Below, piece after piece: positions 1 to 10,877 of a stretch of 64,000 nt of DNA (its first letter is position 1; each line of letters begins with the position of its first letter). The notes below the pieces were generated by a model, which saw only the letters and a program-made list of their open reading frames with translations, ran no database searches and was not told the DNA's origin. Origin of the DNA: Ampelocalamus luodianensis (lineage: Eukaryota > Streptophyta > Magnoliopsida > Poales > Poaceae); NCBI GenBank assembly GCA_036346255.1, contig JAYEVH010000317.1:46455-110454 (forward strand). Reading direction: 5' to 3'. Position numbers and translations under genes: made by a program.

Positions 1-61
1 GTTTTTATTTCTCCTCAAAGTTTTACATTTGAAATACAAACCCTAACTTAGGGCTGTTACA
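1..61 (-). repeat. Tip of a family C giant LTR, cut by the window edge
   Basis: These bases match the end of the LTR at 47395-51503 and near 60241-60302 almost base for base, ending in GGGCTGTTACA at 61. On the minus strand that is the 5' TGTAAC start of a family C chromovirus LTR. Directly after it the sequence changes to family D LTR, so a C element probably sits just left of the window, next to or inside a D LTR. Confidence 0.75.
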
Positions 62-872
62 CACGACCTCTCCTTTTTCCTTCAGTTCATTGGACCTCCC
101 GAGAGTTCAAATTTTCCAAGTCTTTTGATGTTCCAAATTTCAAAAGTGCATATCTTTATCATTTTACCTCCTTTTTGAATGATTCCAGTTGCGGTAGCTT
201 TGTTATAGTATGAACTTTAATCTGAGAATGAAATTAGGCCCTGTTTTGTAGCAGAAAATGATTTAAACAGCATGATCTTGTTTAGTGAATATGGTTATCT
301 AGAAATTCCTTGAAAACTTGTAAAATACATAACTTTCTCTCTGTAATTGCAATCTGAGCAAACTCAACCTGGTAAAATTTGTCTATAGACATGCTTTATG
401 ATGAACTAGGCTTTGTCTTTATTCATGTCCCTGAAAAATGGTATATACTAGATTTAGAGCTTAGAAAAATCATAACTAATTCATTAGAACTCCAAATTGT
501 GCAAACTCAGTTTTGCTGTTGTTAGGATACTATTATCTAACTACCATAAAAATTTCAGACCTTAGATCATTCTAGAAATTTTTGTCATGAACAGTAACAG
601 ATAGGAATTAAACTGGATTTATCAGGCTGAGCAAAATTGTTTAGAGCATAACTTTTTCATGCTTAGTCCAAATAAAGTGATTCTTGTTTCTAAAATTGTC
701 TAAAATCAACCCCTAGCTGCTGTAAAAATTTCAATGGATTTGGATGTTCTTTGCTGTTGAGTTTCTTTTGGCGTTCTTCGTTCTTATTGGTTTTATCGCC
801 TTTTCGCGTTAGGTTCCGAAGAAAACTTTGAACCTGAGCAGTCCCCTCTGCAACAAGAACAAATCCAGCAAG

Positions 873-2045
873 GTAAGCAGTTTGATCATGTTAATTCCAG
901 TATTTTAAGTATTTATGTTGTTTACAACTTCTATGTATGCATTGCTATCTTGTTTTAACTATTATCGATAGTTGGCCTAGTAGATGCATTTCCTTAGACA
1001 ACTGGTTATTCTCTACTACGATGAGCCTAGGCATTGCTGTGATTTAGAGTTCGTGGATGAGCTCCTGTCACTTAGTAGTTTGCGAATTAATTGCTTAGCC
1101 ATGCTCATTTTCCGGTAGAAATGGGCGATTATCGACTTGTCGATAACCTTGATCACATAAAACTTATTATGAGTTATGATTTCCACATTGTGCCATGTCT
1201 ACTTATGAAAACTAAAACTGAAAACAAAATGATTTAGACTTGGGCACAATGGTAAGATGGTGTGATTTTGGGTGTGACTGGAATGGTGCCCGGGTCAACA
1301 AGGACCGAACATCTTGTTACACTAAACCAAGCATTTTAGCGTGCTAACCACACTAGAGGGTATGGGACCTCTCTTGACTTAGTACTTTGGCGTGTATTGG
1401 CTTCGGGTCGCAGGGAGTCGTAGGAGGGATGGAGGTGGGAGCATTGTAGTGTCCGAAAGGTCCCCCGTAACGGGTGGTTGTCTTTCGGCTTGCAATGTAA
1501 GCATATGGATTTCTATCCATACGAGCGGCTCGTAGTTAATACACAATATTGGAAAGCGTCTCGTAGGACTTAGCCGTGTCGGCATACCTTCGGAAGTGTG
1601 CTTTTGGCTTAAAGGAGGTCTGAAGTGTGGGTACATTGGTACACCCCTGCAGGGTTAAAACTATTCGAATAGCCTCGTCCTAGGTTATGGACACGCTTGG
1701 CAAGGTCTTTCAAGAGTTAGACTACAACCTTTTAATTAAAACTTGATGGGTGGTACGAATCAAAGATTCGTGCTATGTTGTGGTGGCTATTGGGATAGTC
1801 ACTTCCAGGTGGTTACTTGTATGTATCTTTATTACGCTTTTATGTTGACAACAAAATAGATTTGCAAACTTGCTTTTAAATGTATTACATTATTGCAAAT
1901 AAAGTTGGCTTTATGCAAAATAAGACATACAACCTCCGCCTAAATAAGCTTGCATGTAGTTTATGAATAGGTCTGCTATTCCACACGTCAGTCTTGCGAG
2001 TACCTTTGTGTACTCAGTTATCTTGCTTAAATGTATTTGTTGCAG
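873..2045 (+). other. Putative conserved intron within the family D LTR
   Basis: A strong plant donor context, CAGCAAG|GTAAGCAG, occurs at 873. A pyrimidine-rich acceptor, TTTGTTGCAG|AGGAAGAAG, ends at 2045. The same pair, about 1.16 kb apart, occurs on the minus strand in the D LTR on the right (about 62019 to 60858, with GC in place of GT at the donor). Related acceptors are seen in family C near 47807 and 56650. I infer a spliced leader in LTR-driven transcripts; no transcript evidence is available here. Confidence 0.4.
1645..1672. other. Twin-palindrome module, copy 1 (family D LTR)
   Basis: Perfect dyads CCCTGCAGGG (1645-1654) and CTATTCGAATAG (1661-1672) are separated by 6 bp. They are followed by CCTCGTCCTAGGTTATGG, which contains a third small palindrome, CCTAGG. 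Confidence 0.85.
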
Positions 2046-2440
2046 AGGAAGAAGGTGAGCTCGAGGGGCCTCACTTTTGTGAGCTTTGTTGTGGTAGCTT
2101 ATGGGCGTCTAGCTTGGCGGCCTAGTCGGTTGCCCTGTGGTGGTGTGGCTAACCGGTCGACTTTTGTTCTAGCCATCTTATGGCACCTTTTGCTTCCGCT
2201 GTCATTCTTGTATATTGTTCTATTTGGCCAGTCGGCTCTTTTGTAATAACTTTACTTTATGTATGTCGTTGTTGAACTTAGTGATGTATGTTGTATGGAA
2301 ATGATGTGTAATTTTGTGATGATGTGCATATGCTGCAAATCTGGGAAGCATATGTCCATCGAGGCTTAGAATATTTAATTAGTAACGCTAGAACCATTTG
2401 GAGGTTAAGTGTTACTAGTTAAATATTCCGGGTCCTCACA

Positions 2441-4379
2441 GTGAAGACGAGGGTGCCAAGGACGCAGCCGACCGGGAGTAGCAGCGTCGGCCAGCGGTGG
2501 CGGCCGACGACATGGAGCTCGTTGCAGCAGAAGAAGAGGAGGCGCTTGTGGCCAGCCTGTAGCAGCGAGGAGGAGGCGTTTTGGTGCTAGGGCAGTACAA
2601 GAGCAGGAGCCAAGTCGGACACACGACGCTGTCCAGCGGCAATGGCAGCAGCTCGGTGTGCTAGCCAGCAGCCCCCGACGGCAGTCATGCAAGCAGCTAC
2701 AGCGGCACTGCGACCGAGTCGAGCCCCAGCTCCATGCAGCACCTAGGCGAGTGCCCAGTGGCTCCGCGAGGCCAGCGAGGCCAGAGCCGTGCTTGCAGCG
2801 ACTTGGCGGCGCTGCCGTGCATTGCATGCCGCACATGCATGTGGTGGCGCTGCAGCGGCAACAATGTTGAGCCGAGCACCGAAGTGGCTAGTCCACGCGG
2901 CACGGCAGTGGCTCGACGGGGCACGGTGGCAGCCCAGTGCCCGGCATGAGGGCGCTAAGGCGTTGTCCAATGGCTCGGACGTGGTTCAGGCGTGTGGCGA
3001 CATGGAAGGTACTGGCGGCAACTTGAGACGGCAAGAAGACGACGAAACGGCGGTGGAGGAGGAGCGGAGGGCGTGGCGCTACATGCGGTGGCACTAGGAT
3101 GAAAGACATGGACAAGGAGTCTGGACGTGGACACGGACGAGTTCGGCGACGACTACGGCGGATGCGGAGCCGAGAAGACGACTAGTCTCGTAAAGATACA
3201 CACGCCTAGTACCGCGGTAAAATCCTTACCACGTTATGATGTTAGTCATGAGCATAGCATCTTTTTTATGCATATTTATATGTAAAGATTGTTTGGTAGC
3301 CTGCGACCGGCGTGACTCTCCGGTTATGTCTTAGGTGTGCATAGGTATGATTATGTGAGGATATGTTGGTAAATTGCGAATAATTAGAATATTGTTGTGA
3401 AATGTATGTATCTTATTGATCAGTAGATACTAGGTTAGATATATGAGTTGATTAATTGATCGGATGCTATTATTTTGAGTAGCATGCAAAATAGTGGTGA
3501 TCTTTGGATATAAAGTAATTGGAGGTTTCTTCTCATATTGGGTTAGTAATTTTTGGAGATAGGACGGATAAAGATGTTTATAAATGATTACTTGATGGAT
3601 GACGTATGTGCTGATGTTTAAGTATATATCTTTTATATTTGTGTATTGTTGCTCATTGGATGTCCTAACTAATAGTTATGCGGATCACATATATGATGGA
3701 AATTGGGAGAAGGTAGCATTGGATCATTTAATTGCGGATGAATGTTTGGATTGCCTTATAATTAGTGGATAAGTCCCTTGTGACGAGTTGATAGATTTGT
3801 ACCCTCAATTGGATTAGTAGATAAATGATTAGTAGTTGTTTGTTTAGGCACATATGTTATTGAATTGGTAGAGGTCGTTCTTGACTAAGTTCGGTGGTAT
3901 AGATATGAGTCGATCGATTGGTGAGCCATTAGATGTCGGACGTGCAATTAAATTGTAAAGGTCATTATGTGTCGGTTAGTCAAATAAATCTCGGTCGGTG
4001 GAAATTTTAGTGTTGCGATGATGATTTGCCAATACAAGACTAGTAGAGCTAAATAGTAGTGTTAGCTTAAATAGTCTAGTGATGAACAATTTATGGAGTT
4101 AGTCTTAGTCATATGCTCATCACTTGGTGGATTTGTTTGAAATCCCTGGATTGATTGTATGTATGGAAGATGGTGAGTCCGGGCATTATTTGTTGGGTTG
4201 AATGCCTTGAGTATGCCTTAGTGGATGTTAGTATAGGAGTTAGATCGAGATACGAGGATATGATCGGAGAGTGTTATGCTTGTGATTGGGTTCCACACCG
4301 GGGAATCGGTTAAGTATGAGTATGAGAAGGTTAGATTTGTCGGTAGATGTTTTCCTTAGGAAATAAATAGAAAAGAAAA
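2441..4379. other. Intergenic or unclassified repeat sequence, no gene seen
   Basis: 2441-3190 is GC-rich with overlapping short frames on both strands and no recognisable domain. It resembles the GC-rich internal parts of the LTRs elsewhere in the window. 3190-4379 is AT-rich, unique-looking and has no long open frame. It may be the diverged 5' half of the family B LTR that ends at 6757 or remains of an older element. I could not find terminal repeats or target-site duplications that would bound it. Confidence 0.4.
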
Positions 4380-6757
4380 GAAAATACATAGACCCCACTT
4401 GTCATGGCAGAGGCTAGGTCATCCTACCTCTAAAAATTATTTAATGCAGTAGCAAAATCAGAAAAGAATTATTTTTACACTAAAAGTCTTTTAACTTCAA
4501 TAATTCATAACTAATTCATATGAACTCCAAATAGGGTGATTCAATTTTATTGATCTTAAATTTTAATTACCTTTCATACCATGTAAAGCTTATCCCTACC
4601 ACTGTTCTACAAATTTTGGAAAACAATTAAATTCGGATGAACAAGTAATAAAACATTGATTTTCAACATTTTTCAAAAATCTGATTTTCAAACTACTATA
4701 ACTCTCTCATATAAACTCCAAATGGAATAATTTTTGTACCTAAATTCATTTAAAATCATAATATAGCTACTGTATAAATTTCATGCATTTTGGAGCAATT
4801 TGAGTTTTTGGCTATTTCTGGTGTTTATTCGATATCGCTTTTTCTTTAGATTCGAGTTGCGGAAGTATGAGAGTAAGTAACCGAGAGTGAGCAAGTGAAC
4901 TACCAGCAAGGCAAGCATCATTTGAACTTTCTTTTGCATCATATTTGATCCCAGTTTTGGTTAAGTTAGTGCAATGATAATTGCTTGCATGCTATTTTGA
5001 TTATGTCAATATTTTTGTGATGTGTAGTTTAGTTATGTCCTATGCTTGAGGTTAATCTTGAATTATGCCAACTCCTATATGCTTAAGATAGGATGTGTGA
5101 ATTATGGGTTATAGAATTGCTTAGCCATGCAAGTCTAGATACGGTAGTTCGATCGTCGGAATAACTTGGCGGTTTTGGGATAAACACAACTCTCATTTTT
5201 ATGATTTATACTTCAGATATTGTAGCTGTTTTATGAGTTAAATTTTGTCATTTTTAAATGAGCTTTTGGTCTGGACAAGTGTTGGTTAGTGATGGTGCTT
5301 TGTGCACGAGCATTGGGTAAGTGGAAGGACTTGTCTGGACAATTAAGGACCGAACTTTGGGTACCTGCTGTTCAAGCAACACTCGTGCTGCCACACGCGG
5401 TATATGGGTGCCGTATGGTTAAGTAGGGGGAGGGTTTTATTGTGTTAAGTCCTTGGTGGTGTAAGGGGCATAGCGACCGTGAAATCCTATGTTCCTTAGG
5501 AGCCGATGTAATCCTTTATAGTGTGCAAGAGAGCACCAATTTTATTTGTTTTGATTGCATCGGTATGTCCAATATAACTTGTGAGCCCCCAAGCAAGTGC
5601 TATCAGACGCTTGTACTAGGCAAGGAACCATCTCACAAGGGGGACTTAGCTCAATAGGGCTTTTTTGCTGAAAATGACTATATCTTGATTTACCTACCGC
5701 ATACCATAGGAAGTATGCTATTTTCGGAGGCATCTGGAGGCTTACGGGCTAATCAAGTCGTGTGGGTAAAGTAGTACACCCCTGCAGGGTATCAATCTAT
5801 TCGAATAGACGTGTCCACGGTTATGGACGACCGCTTGAAATTTTTGGCTGCTTATTGTTAGACTTTTAATTAAAATTGTGGTTGAACTTGGTATTCATCA
5901 TGAACGGGATGTTCGTGTGTTTAGTACATCAAAGTGGGCTGCCACTTTGGTCCTTGTATGATTAAATTGTTTATTACTGAGATGCTTTGCCATATGCTTT
6001 ACTTCTACTTCAAATCTGATTTTTAAATAGGCACATGAAAAACTAGTATGTGTAGGATGTTAATTGTTGCGTCTTTTTTGCAAAACTAAACCAATATGAG
6101 CCATCCTTTGAATGACCCTTATGCATAACTATTTTTATTTGTGTAAGACTTATGTAGTACACTTGTACTCACCGGATGATTGCTGGCCTTTTCGGTGAGA
6201 AAGATTATGAGTATGACGATCTCGCTAGTGTTGACTTGGGTGACACTAACGAGTAGTGTGCTATCATTTAACCCCCAGTCGGTTGCCGATGGGTGATGGG
6301 CATACCACTACTGGTCTTTTGCTTTATTTATTTGCTTCCGCTGCTACTTGGTACTTTACTTGAATTTGGCGGTCGGCCGTATGTAATAAGTCAGACCTTA
6401 ACTATTATGCAGTATGTCTTTTTAATCTCGTGTTGTATGCGTTGTATGGATGTAATCAACGTTGGATGAGGGTATGAGTATATTTGTCGTTGATCTTGGG
6501 AGCCAATATAAGTCATACTCGTTATTGATGAATCCCCATTTAACTCACTAAGTGTAGTGCTTCGAATCGAAAGAGAATCGACAATCATGTAGCACTCGCA
6601 AAGGAGCAGCGCGCATGATCGTTGAGGCTCTAGTATTCGGCTAAGCCTCTCACTTGGATAGAGTTAAATTGGAATTCATTTCCCGGAGACCCGTGATTAT
6701 GTCCCTAAGACCTTGTTTACTCTCGGTCTTATGGAGATAATTACCGGGGTCCCCACA
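4380..6757 (+). repeat. Family B giant LTR, 3' part (5' LTR of a plus-strand element)
   Basis: This is colinear with the reverse complement of the solo LTR at 40080-44842 over about 2.4 kb, with matching landmarks: a CCAGCAAGGCAAGC donor-like site near 4905, a GCTTAGCCATGC box near 5117, the twin palindrome at 5780-5808, and the end CCGGGGTCCCCACA at 6757. A tRNA primer-binding site follows at once, so this is the 5' LTR of an element reading to the right. The upstream limit is unclear because similarity to the solo LTR fades before 4380. Confidence 0.7.
5780..5808. other. Twin-palindrome module, copy 2 (family B LTR)
   Basis: CCCTGCAGGG (5780-5789) and CTATTCGAATAG (5797-5808), 7 bp apart, in the same order and orientation as in the family D LTR. 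Confidence 0.85.
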
Positions 6758-6761
6758 GCGT

Positions 6762-6773
6762 TGGTATCAGAGC
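6762..6773 (+). other. tRNA-iMet primer-binding site of the family B element
   Basis: TGGTATCAGAGC starts four bases after the LTR end at 6757. It matches the usual initiator-tRNA primer site of plant LTR retrotransposons. It is intact, unlike the copies in elements A and C. Confidence 0.85.
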
Positions 6774-6970
6774 CATACTGACTGTAGGTTAGAGATAGCA
6801 TGGGCGTTAAGTCTAGTAAGTCCTTGGTCAAGTTATTTTCTAAATTACTAAACTAATTTCAGAAAGTATAAGTTAGGAATATCTTTTATTCCTCATCCAT
6901 CTTAGTATCATTTCTCACCTTATTCTCATTTGAATTACAAATTAACTCATCTTGCCCTTCTTGTCCTTAT

Positions 6971-7621
6971 ATGAGTGGTCAGTACCTTGTTAAAGAGACC
7001 CAAGCAGAAGATGTAGACGGATACCCGGCACTAGTTAGAGCCATGATGTGGAGAGCGAACTTCACATATTAGCGAACCTACTCCATCTATCGACGCGACA
7101 GAGGACCAGGGATGGAGGAGTACTTGGCAGTGGTCAATATCTTTGCCAGACGCATGATAGGGAGTATCCCATACAGGTTCTAGGCGCGTGGAACCTCTGA
7201 GGCCACGACATTGCAGGAAGTGGCTCGTGTGGCACTGAGCCATCTTCGTCATGACTTGACGAAGTTAGCTCAGCCTCCATACTACCACCTTCCTATGCAA
7301 GCACGTGGCGCAGAAGTGAACACTGTTGTCCGGATCCGGTCTGGGAAAGACACTCAAGTACGATAGCTGGCAAGATTGATACACATCAAGGATCAAATCT
7401 ATAATTGTTCTCTGCATGAGTTATGGGAGACGCAGCTTCGTCTCACCGTGGCTCAAGAGCGTCTACAACCCATATGCAACATGGGACTTGTGGACCGGCA
7501 TGTTCTTTATGGGGAGAACAAGGTCTCTCCATATGCGTCGCTGCACGACAGCGATGTCTTCCCGAAGTGGGAGGGCAAGTACTCAATCTTGGACCAAGAC
7601 GTCAAGCTCGTATGTTCGTAG
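6971..7621 (+). pseudogene. Gag-like frame of the family B element, three TAG stops
   Basis: One reading frame of about 217 codons runs from the ATG at 6971 to the stop near 7619, broken only by three in-frame TAG codons (near 7070, 7182 and 7364). It lies 200 bp after the primer-binding site, where gag or a non-autonomous element's own frame is expected. The protein is rich in Arg, Glu and Tyr, with a helical stretch containing MEEYLAVVNIFARRMIG and a C-terminal part containing WETQLRLTVAQERLQ. I recognise no zinc knuckle, protease or polymerase motif and cannot assign a family. Each stop is one C-to-T change away from CAG. No pol follows, so the parent element was probably non-autonomous. 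Confidence 0.5.
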
Positions 7622-8662
7622 GTTTCTCTCGTGTCCAGAGCATCGGCGAAAGGACAAGAAGATGATGCATTGCTATGATATTAGGGTTAAATTAGGGTTT
7701 ATTCTTAGATTATATACGCCTTAATGATATTATTACTTAGCTAGTAGACGCTGGATTTTGTGGCGATCGTTTGCTCTCTTTTCATTTTAGCGGTTAGTTC
7801 GCGCATGCGAGGTCGTTTGAGCGAATTGAAAAAAAAAATGCGCTGCCATTTCTTTCCTTTATCCCAGCCGAACCATTCCCTAGCCACTCACCATTGCCAT
7901 CTTTCTTTTCTTTATTCATATCCACTACCTTCACCAAGCAGCCACCTCCCCATTTCTTCAAATGCACAGCAGAACACCACACATACTGCCATCTTTCTTA
8001 TTTGTTTATTCCTCCCACTGCTGCCACATACAAAGTTACTGCCCATTTCTTGGTTCAATGAGAGACATCATCCCACTACCATTACTTTATTCCTAGCTGA
8101 ACTTTTCCTTCCCACTCAGTCTTTTCTTCTCCACGTTCCCTTCCTCTATGACATTTTTCTTTTCCACAAACAGAACTACGGTCCATTTCTATCTTCATGA
8201 GAGCTCAAGTTACTATCTTCTCTTCTCTAAATCCCAAACAAGAACTGAGATTTAGCCCATGCATGTTATACCGTGGTGATCCTCATCATCATGGCTTTCC
8301 ACTCATCCAATTAGTTTTCACATGCACAGCAATTTGAGTGATTCTTGTTGGCACAAGCTGTTCGGTTGGGGAGTGATCTTGAGCTAGTGTTCCTGTTTTG
8401 TGGAAGAAGAAGAAATAGCAGCAGCTTGGGCATGAAGGAGCAACAGCAGGAAGCCCGGCGGTGCGATGTCCAGGAGGTGGCAATGGAGGCTAGGCCAGTG
8501 CCTTGATGTCATGGCCGAGGCAAGGAGTGCCAGCGACGAGGCCAACCCAAGGCCGGCACGGTGCATGGCCGAGCCCGAGGTGGCCGAGGCGAGGGAGCTA
8601 GGCGGCGCAGTGGAGGCATGTTGCGACGGTGTTGAGGCGCTGCAGCAGCAGCCCAGCGTGAA
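7622..8662. other. Non-coding interior of the family B element or unclassified DNA
   Basis: 7780-8280 is a long pyrimidine-rich tract (C/T with poly-A spots), which keeps frames open by composition alone. 8430-8660 is GC-rich and resembles 2441-3190. No domain, polypurine tract or RNA gene is visible. Confidence 0.4.
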
Positions 8663-9756
8663 TGTAACATCCCAATTTTAGGCTTGTGTTTCAAATGTAA
8701 GAAAATGAGTAGAAATTAAAACTTTTTCTTACATTTTGTATTTCATGTTTGTACTGAGCAGCTTTTGTACAAGAAGTTATGGAAATACAAAGTCACAAGT
8801 CTTTGATCCAAATCTTGATCCTTCAAAAACATTCTTGTTCCATCTTGTGATAATCTCCTGGAAATATTTTTCCTAAATTCTTGGGTTGGTATGTGACTCC
8901 TCTGGAAAATTCCACAATTTTTAGAAATTGTTTGAATGCTGTTGGAGGCAAGTCAACCCAATTCAAAATCTGGTCAAACCTTGGACCAGCACCTTGTTAA
9001 ATTTTTGGAGGAAAATCCACAGCACCAAAGCCTCTGAAAATTTTATGCTAGGTCCTAGTTTGAGTCAGCCAGCTCCTGTAAAAATTTCGTAATTTTTGGA
9101 GTCGGTTTGCTGCCTCAAACAATTCTCCAAAGAGCAGCTCCTTCTAAAACCAGAAAAACTAAATCTGGTTGAGTCAGACTCGGGCTCGGACCCGAGCCCA
9201 ACTCAACCGACTTGGTTGGACCACGTCGCCAGCGCCGCACTCGGGCTCGAGCTTTTGCGCGCGCAAGCTGAGCCATTGGATCTCAATCCAACGTTTATTG
9301 CTAGTCAGCTTTAACCTCCAAAGTCTCCACCCTGCTCTGCCCCTACCTGCCCTTGTCAAATCCAGTCAGTCCATGGCGGGGCATGGTTCATGCTCACGAT
9401 GAGGCTTTTGCCCACACCATTGCCAAGCTCCCGTGCTATGAATAGCCCGAGACCTTCTTTTCTCCTCTTCTTTCTGCTCTTAGTTGTGCTTGGACTCCTC
9501 GATTGTGGCGTGAGCCCCAAGCTCAAGCGCCCAAGAGCACCACCCCGAAACCTCCATTGTCACTTTTGGAGCTCCCCAAGACCACCTTCGAGCTCCATGG
9601 GTTCAATATTGCTATTTTGGCTGTCACTTTGTCATCTTGGTCTCCTCAAGCCTCCCTAACTTGTTGTGTTTAACCTTCACAGAGGTTGACAATTTGGGGA
9701 GCTGCTTGTCAGGGTCGGGCTCATCTCCTTCTCCATTGCCGGCAAACACGTCACCG
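8663..9756 (+). repeat. LTR-like fragment beginning TGTAACATCCC
   Basis: The start, TGTAACATCCCAATTTTAGG, has the same form as the starts of the family A and C LTRs. The first several hundred bases read like the AT-rich then GC-rich 5' part of such an LTR, including the GAGTCAGACTCGGGCTCGG stretch near 9172. It runs into the 3' end of a family B LTR at about 9757 with no terminal CA of its own. This may be a 3' LTR with a large internal deletion or a recombinant LTR. No polypurine tract precedes it. Confidence 0.5.
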
Positions 9757-9904
9757 CGCGCATGATCGTTGAGGCTCTAGTATTCGGCTAAACCTCTCAC
9801 TTGGATAGAGTTAAATTGGAATTCATTTCCCGGAGACCCGTGATTATGTCCCTAAGACCTTGTTTACTCTCGGTCTTATGGAGATAATTACCGGGGTCCC
9901 CACA
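9757..9904 (+). repeat. 3' end of a family B LTR
   Basis: 148 bp from GCGCGCATGATCG to CCGGGGTCCCCACA match 6609-6757 nearly perfectly. The upstream partner sequence is different, so the join at about 9757 is a recombination or deletion junction. No primer-binding site follows, consistent with the outer end of a 3' LTR. Confidence 0.75.
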
Positions 9905-10877
9905 GTGGTTGCGGCGGTCCAGGTCGCCGCTGACCACCGTGGGCTCCACAAACTGCGCCTCAGTGGGCCGAGTCCATTCCAATGGTATTGAAGCCATCTC
10001 TCCGATCATTGGTTCGCTTGCAAACATCATTGCTCCTGCAACGGACGGCTCGCGCTTGGGCGTGCTATCAGGGGCAGTCTCTCCCCTCCATCTCAATCGT
10101 GCTCCAACGTGGTTGGGCTCAAGCGACGGTTGATGTGGACTATTGGAGATGCTCTAACGTCTGTCACCTTTCGTAATTAGTTAGTAATTAATTTGCAAAA
10201 ACACGCATTATCTGAATTATTGTCTTTTTCAACAATCATACATAATTAAGCTTACATCGATGATCGATCCCAATTAATTTAAGCAACCATGCTGAAGGTA
10301 CGTACGTGTCATCTGGTCATTGAGGGTGCTTTTTTTTTTTTTAATCAGGAGCTCAATTTGACTGATCAGAAAATAGGGGAACTGTCATGGACAAGATCGG
10401 TTCAGATCAGAGCGAGACCAAAGTATACTAGGATTTCGTTCGTCTAAAATTAAGCTACAGAGTCCTTAAGTTCATTTGATAAATTTACACTTTCTGTAAA
10501 TATATAGCCCTTTTGCGTGTTAAAAAAAGATATATAGCCACATCATACAAACCAGAATACAGAGTCTTGTATTATACTCTATTCTGCTCACAACGCCATT
10601 CCGTTCTGCTCGTTCCGTGTCAGATTGCATGCATGATCAAGTCGGCATATTCATGCAATCTGCAATATACATTCAAGTTAATATCACACACATGCTAATT
10701 AATCTTGAAATGGAGTTTCAGGGGAAGAGAAGGAAGATGGATATTGCTAAGTATGTGACTTTTGCGGAGTTTGTTAATACAGTATGTGAAGGCTGAGTAT
10801 AAGCATCCTGCAGGACTATTGTAACCTTTAGGTTTTCTGCTTGCATTACCTCGTTCTCCATGAGAGAATAATACTAT
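9905..10877. other. Low-copy intergenic DNA, no gene supported
   Basis: The stretch after the LTR end has unremarkable composition. It includes the phrase TTGGAGATGCTCTAA near 10143, which resembles ends of plant miniature transposons, but I could not pair it with a partner end. A short frame from about 10709 (MEFQGKRRKMDIAKYV) breaks after about 28 codons. A T-run at 10330-10342 is present. I see nothing else. Confidence 0.35.

Larger units (their letters stand above)
62..2440 (+). repeat. Family D LTR, 5'-truncated, plus orientation
   Basis: This is the same sequence family as the reverse complement of 60475-62790, down to the shared end that reads GGTCCTCACA. It carries the LTR landmarks seen in the other families here: the GCTTAGCCATGC box near 1094, a tRNA-free terminal CA, the twin palindrome at 1645-1672, and donor/acceptor-like sites at 873 and 2045. 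No primer-binding site follows 2440, so this is a 3' LTR or a solo/truncated LTR. The GC-rich minisatellite part seen in the right-hand D copy is absent, having been lost at the junction at 62. Short open frames here (for example 1379-1636, 2031-2246) show no coding character. Confidence 0.7.

Noticed and set aside
2405..3115. Cluster of short GC-rich frames on both strands
   Set aside because: No domain or coding asymmetry. One frame begins inside the end of a D LTR.
7760..8200. 146-codon frame on the plus strand
   Set aside because: The tract is almost purely pyrimidine, so stops (all of which contain A or G) are rare by composition. The product is Ser/Leu/Pro/Phe-rich with no family.
10130..10160. 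Terminal motif of a miniature transposon (TTGGAGATGCTCTAA)
   Set aside because: No matching inverted end or target duplication found nearby.
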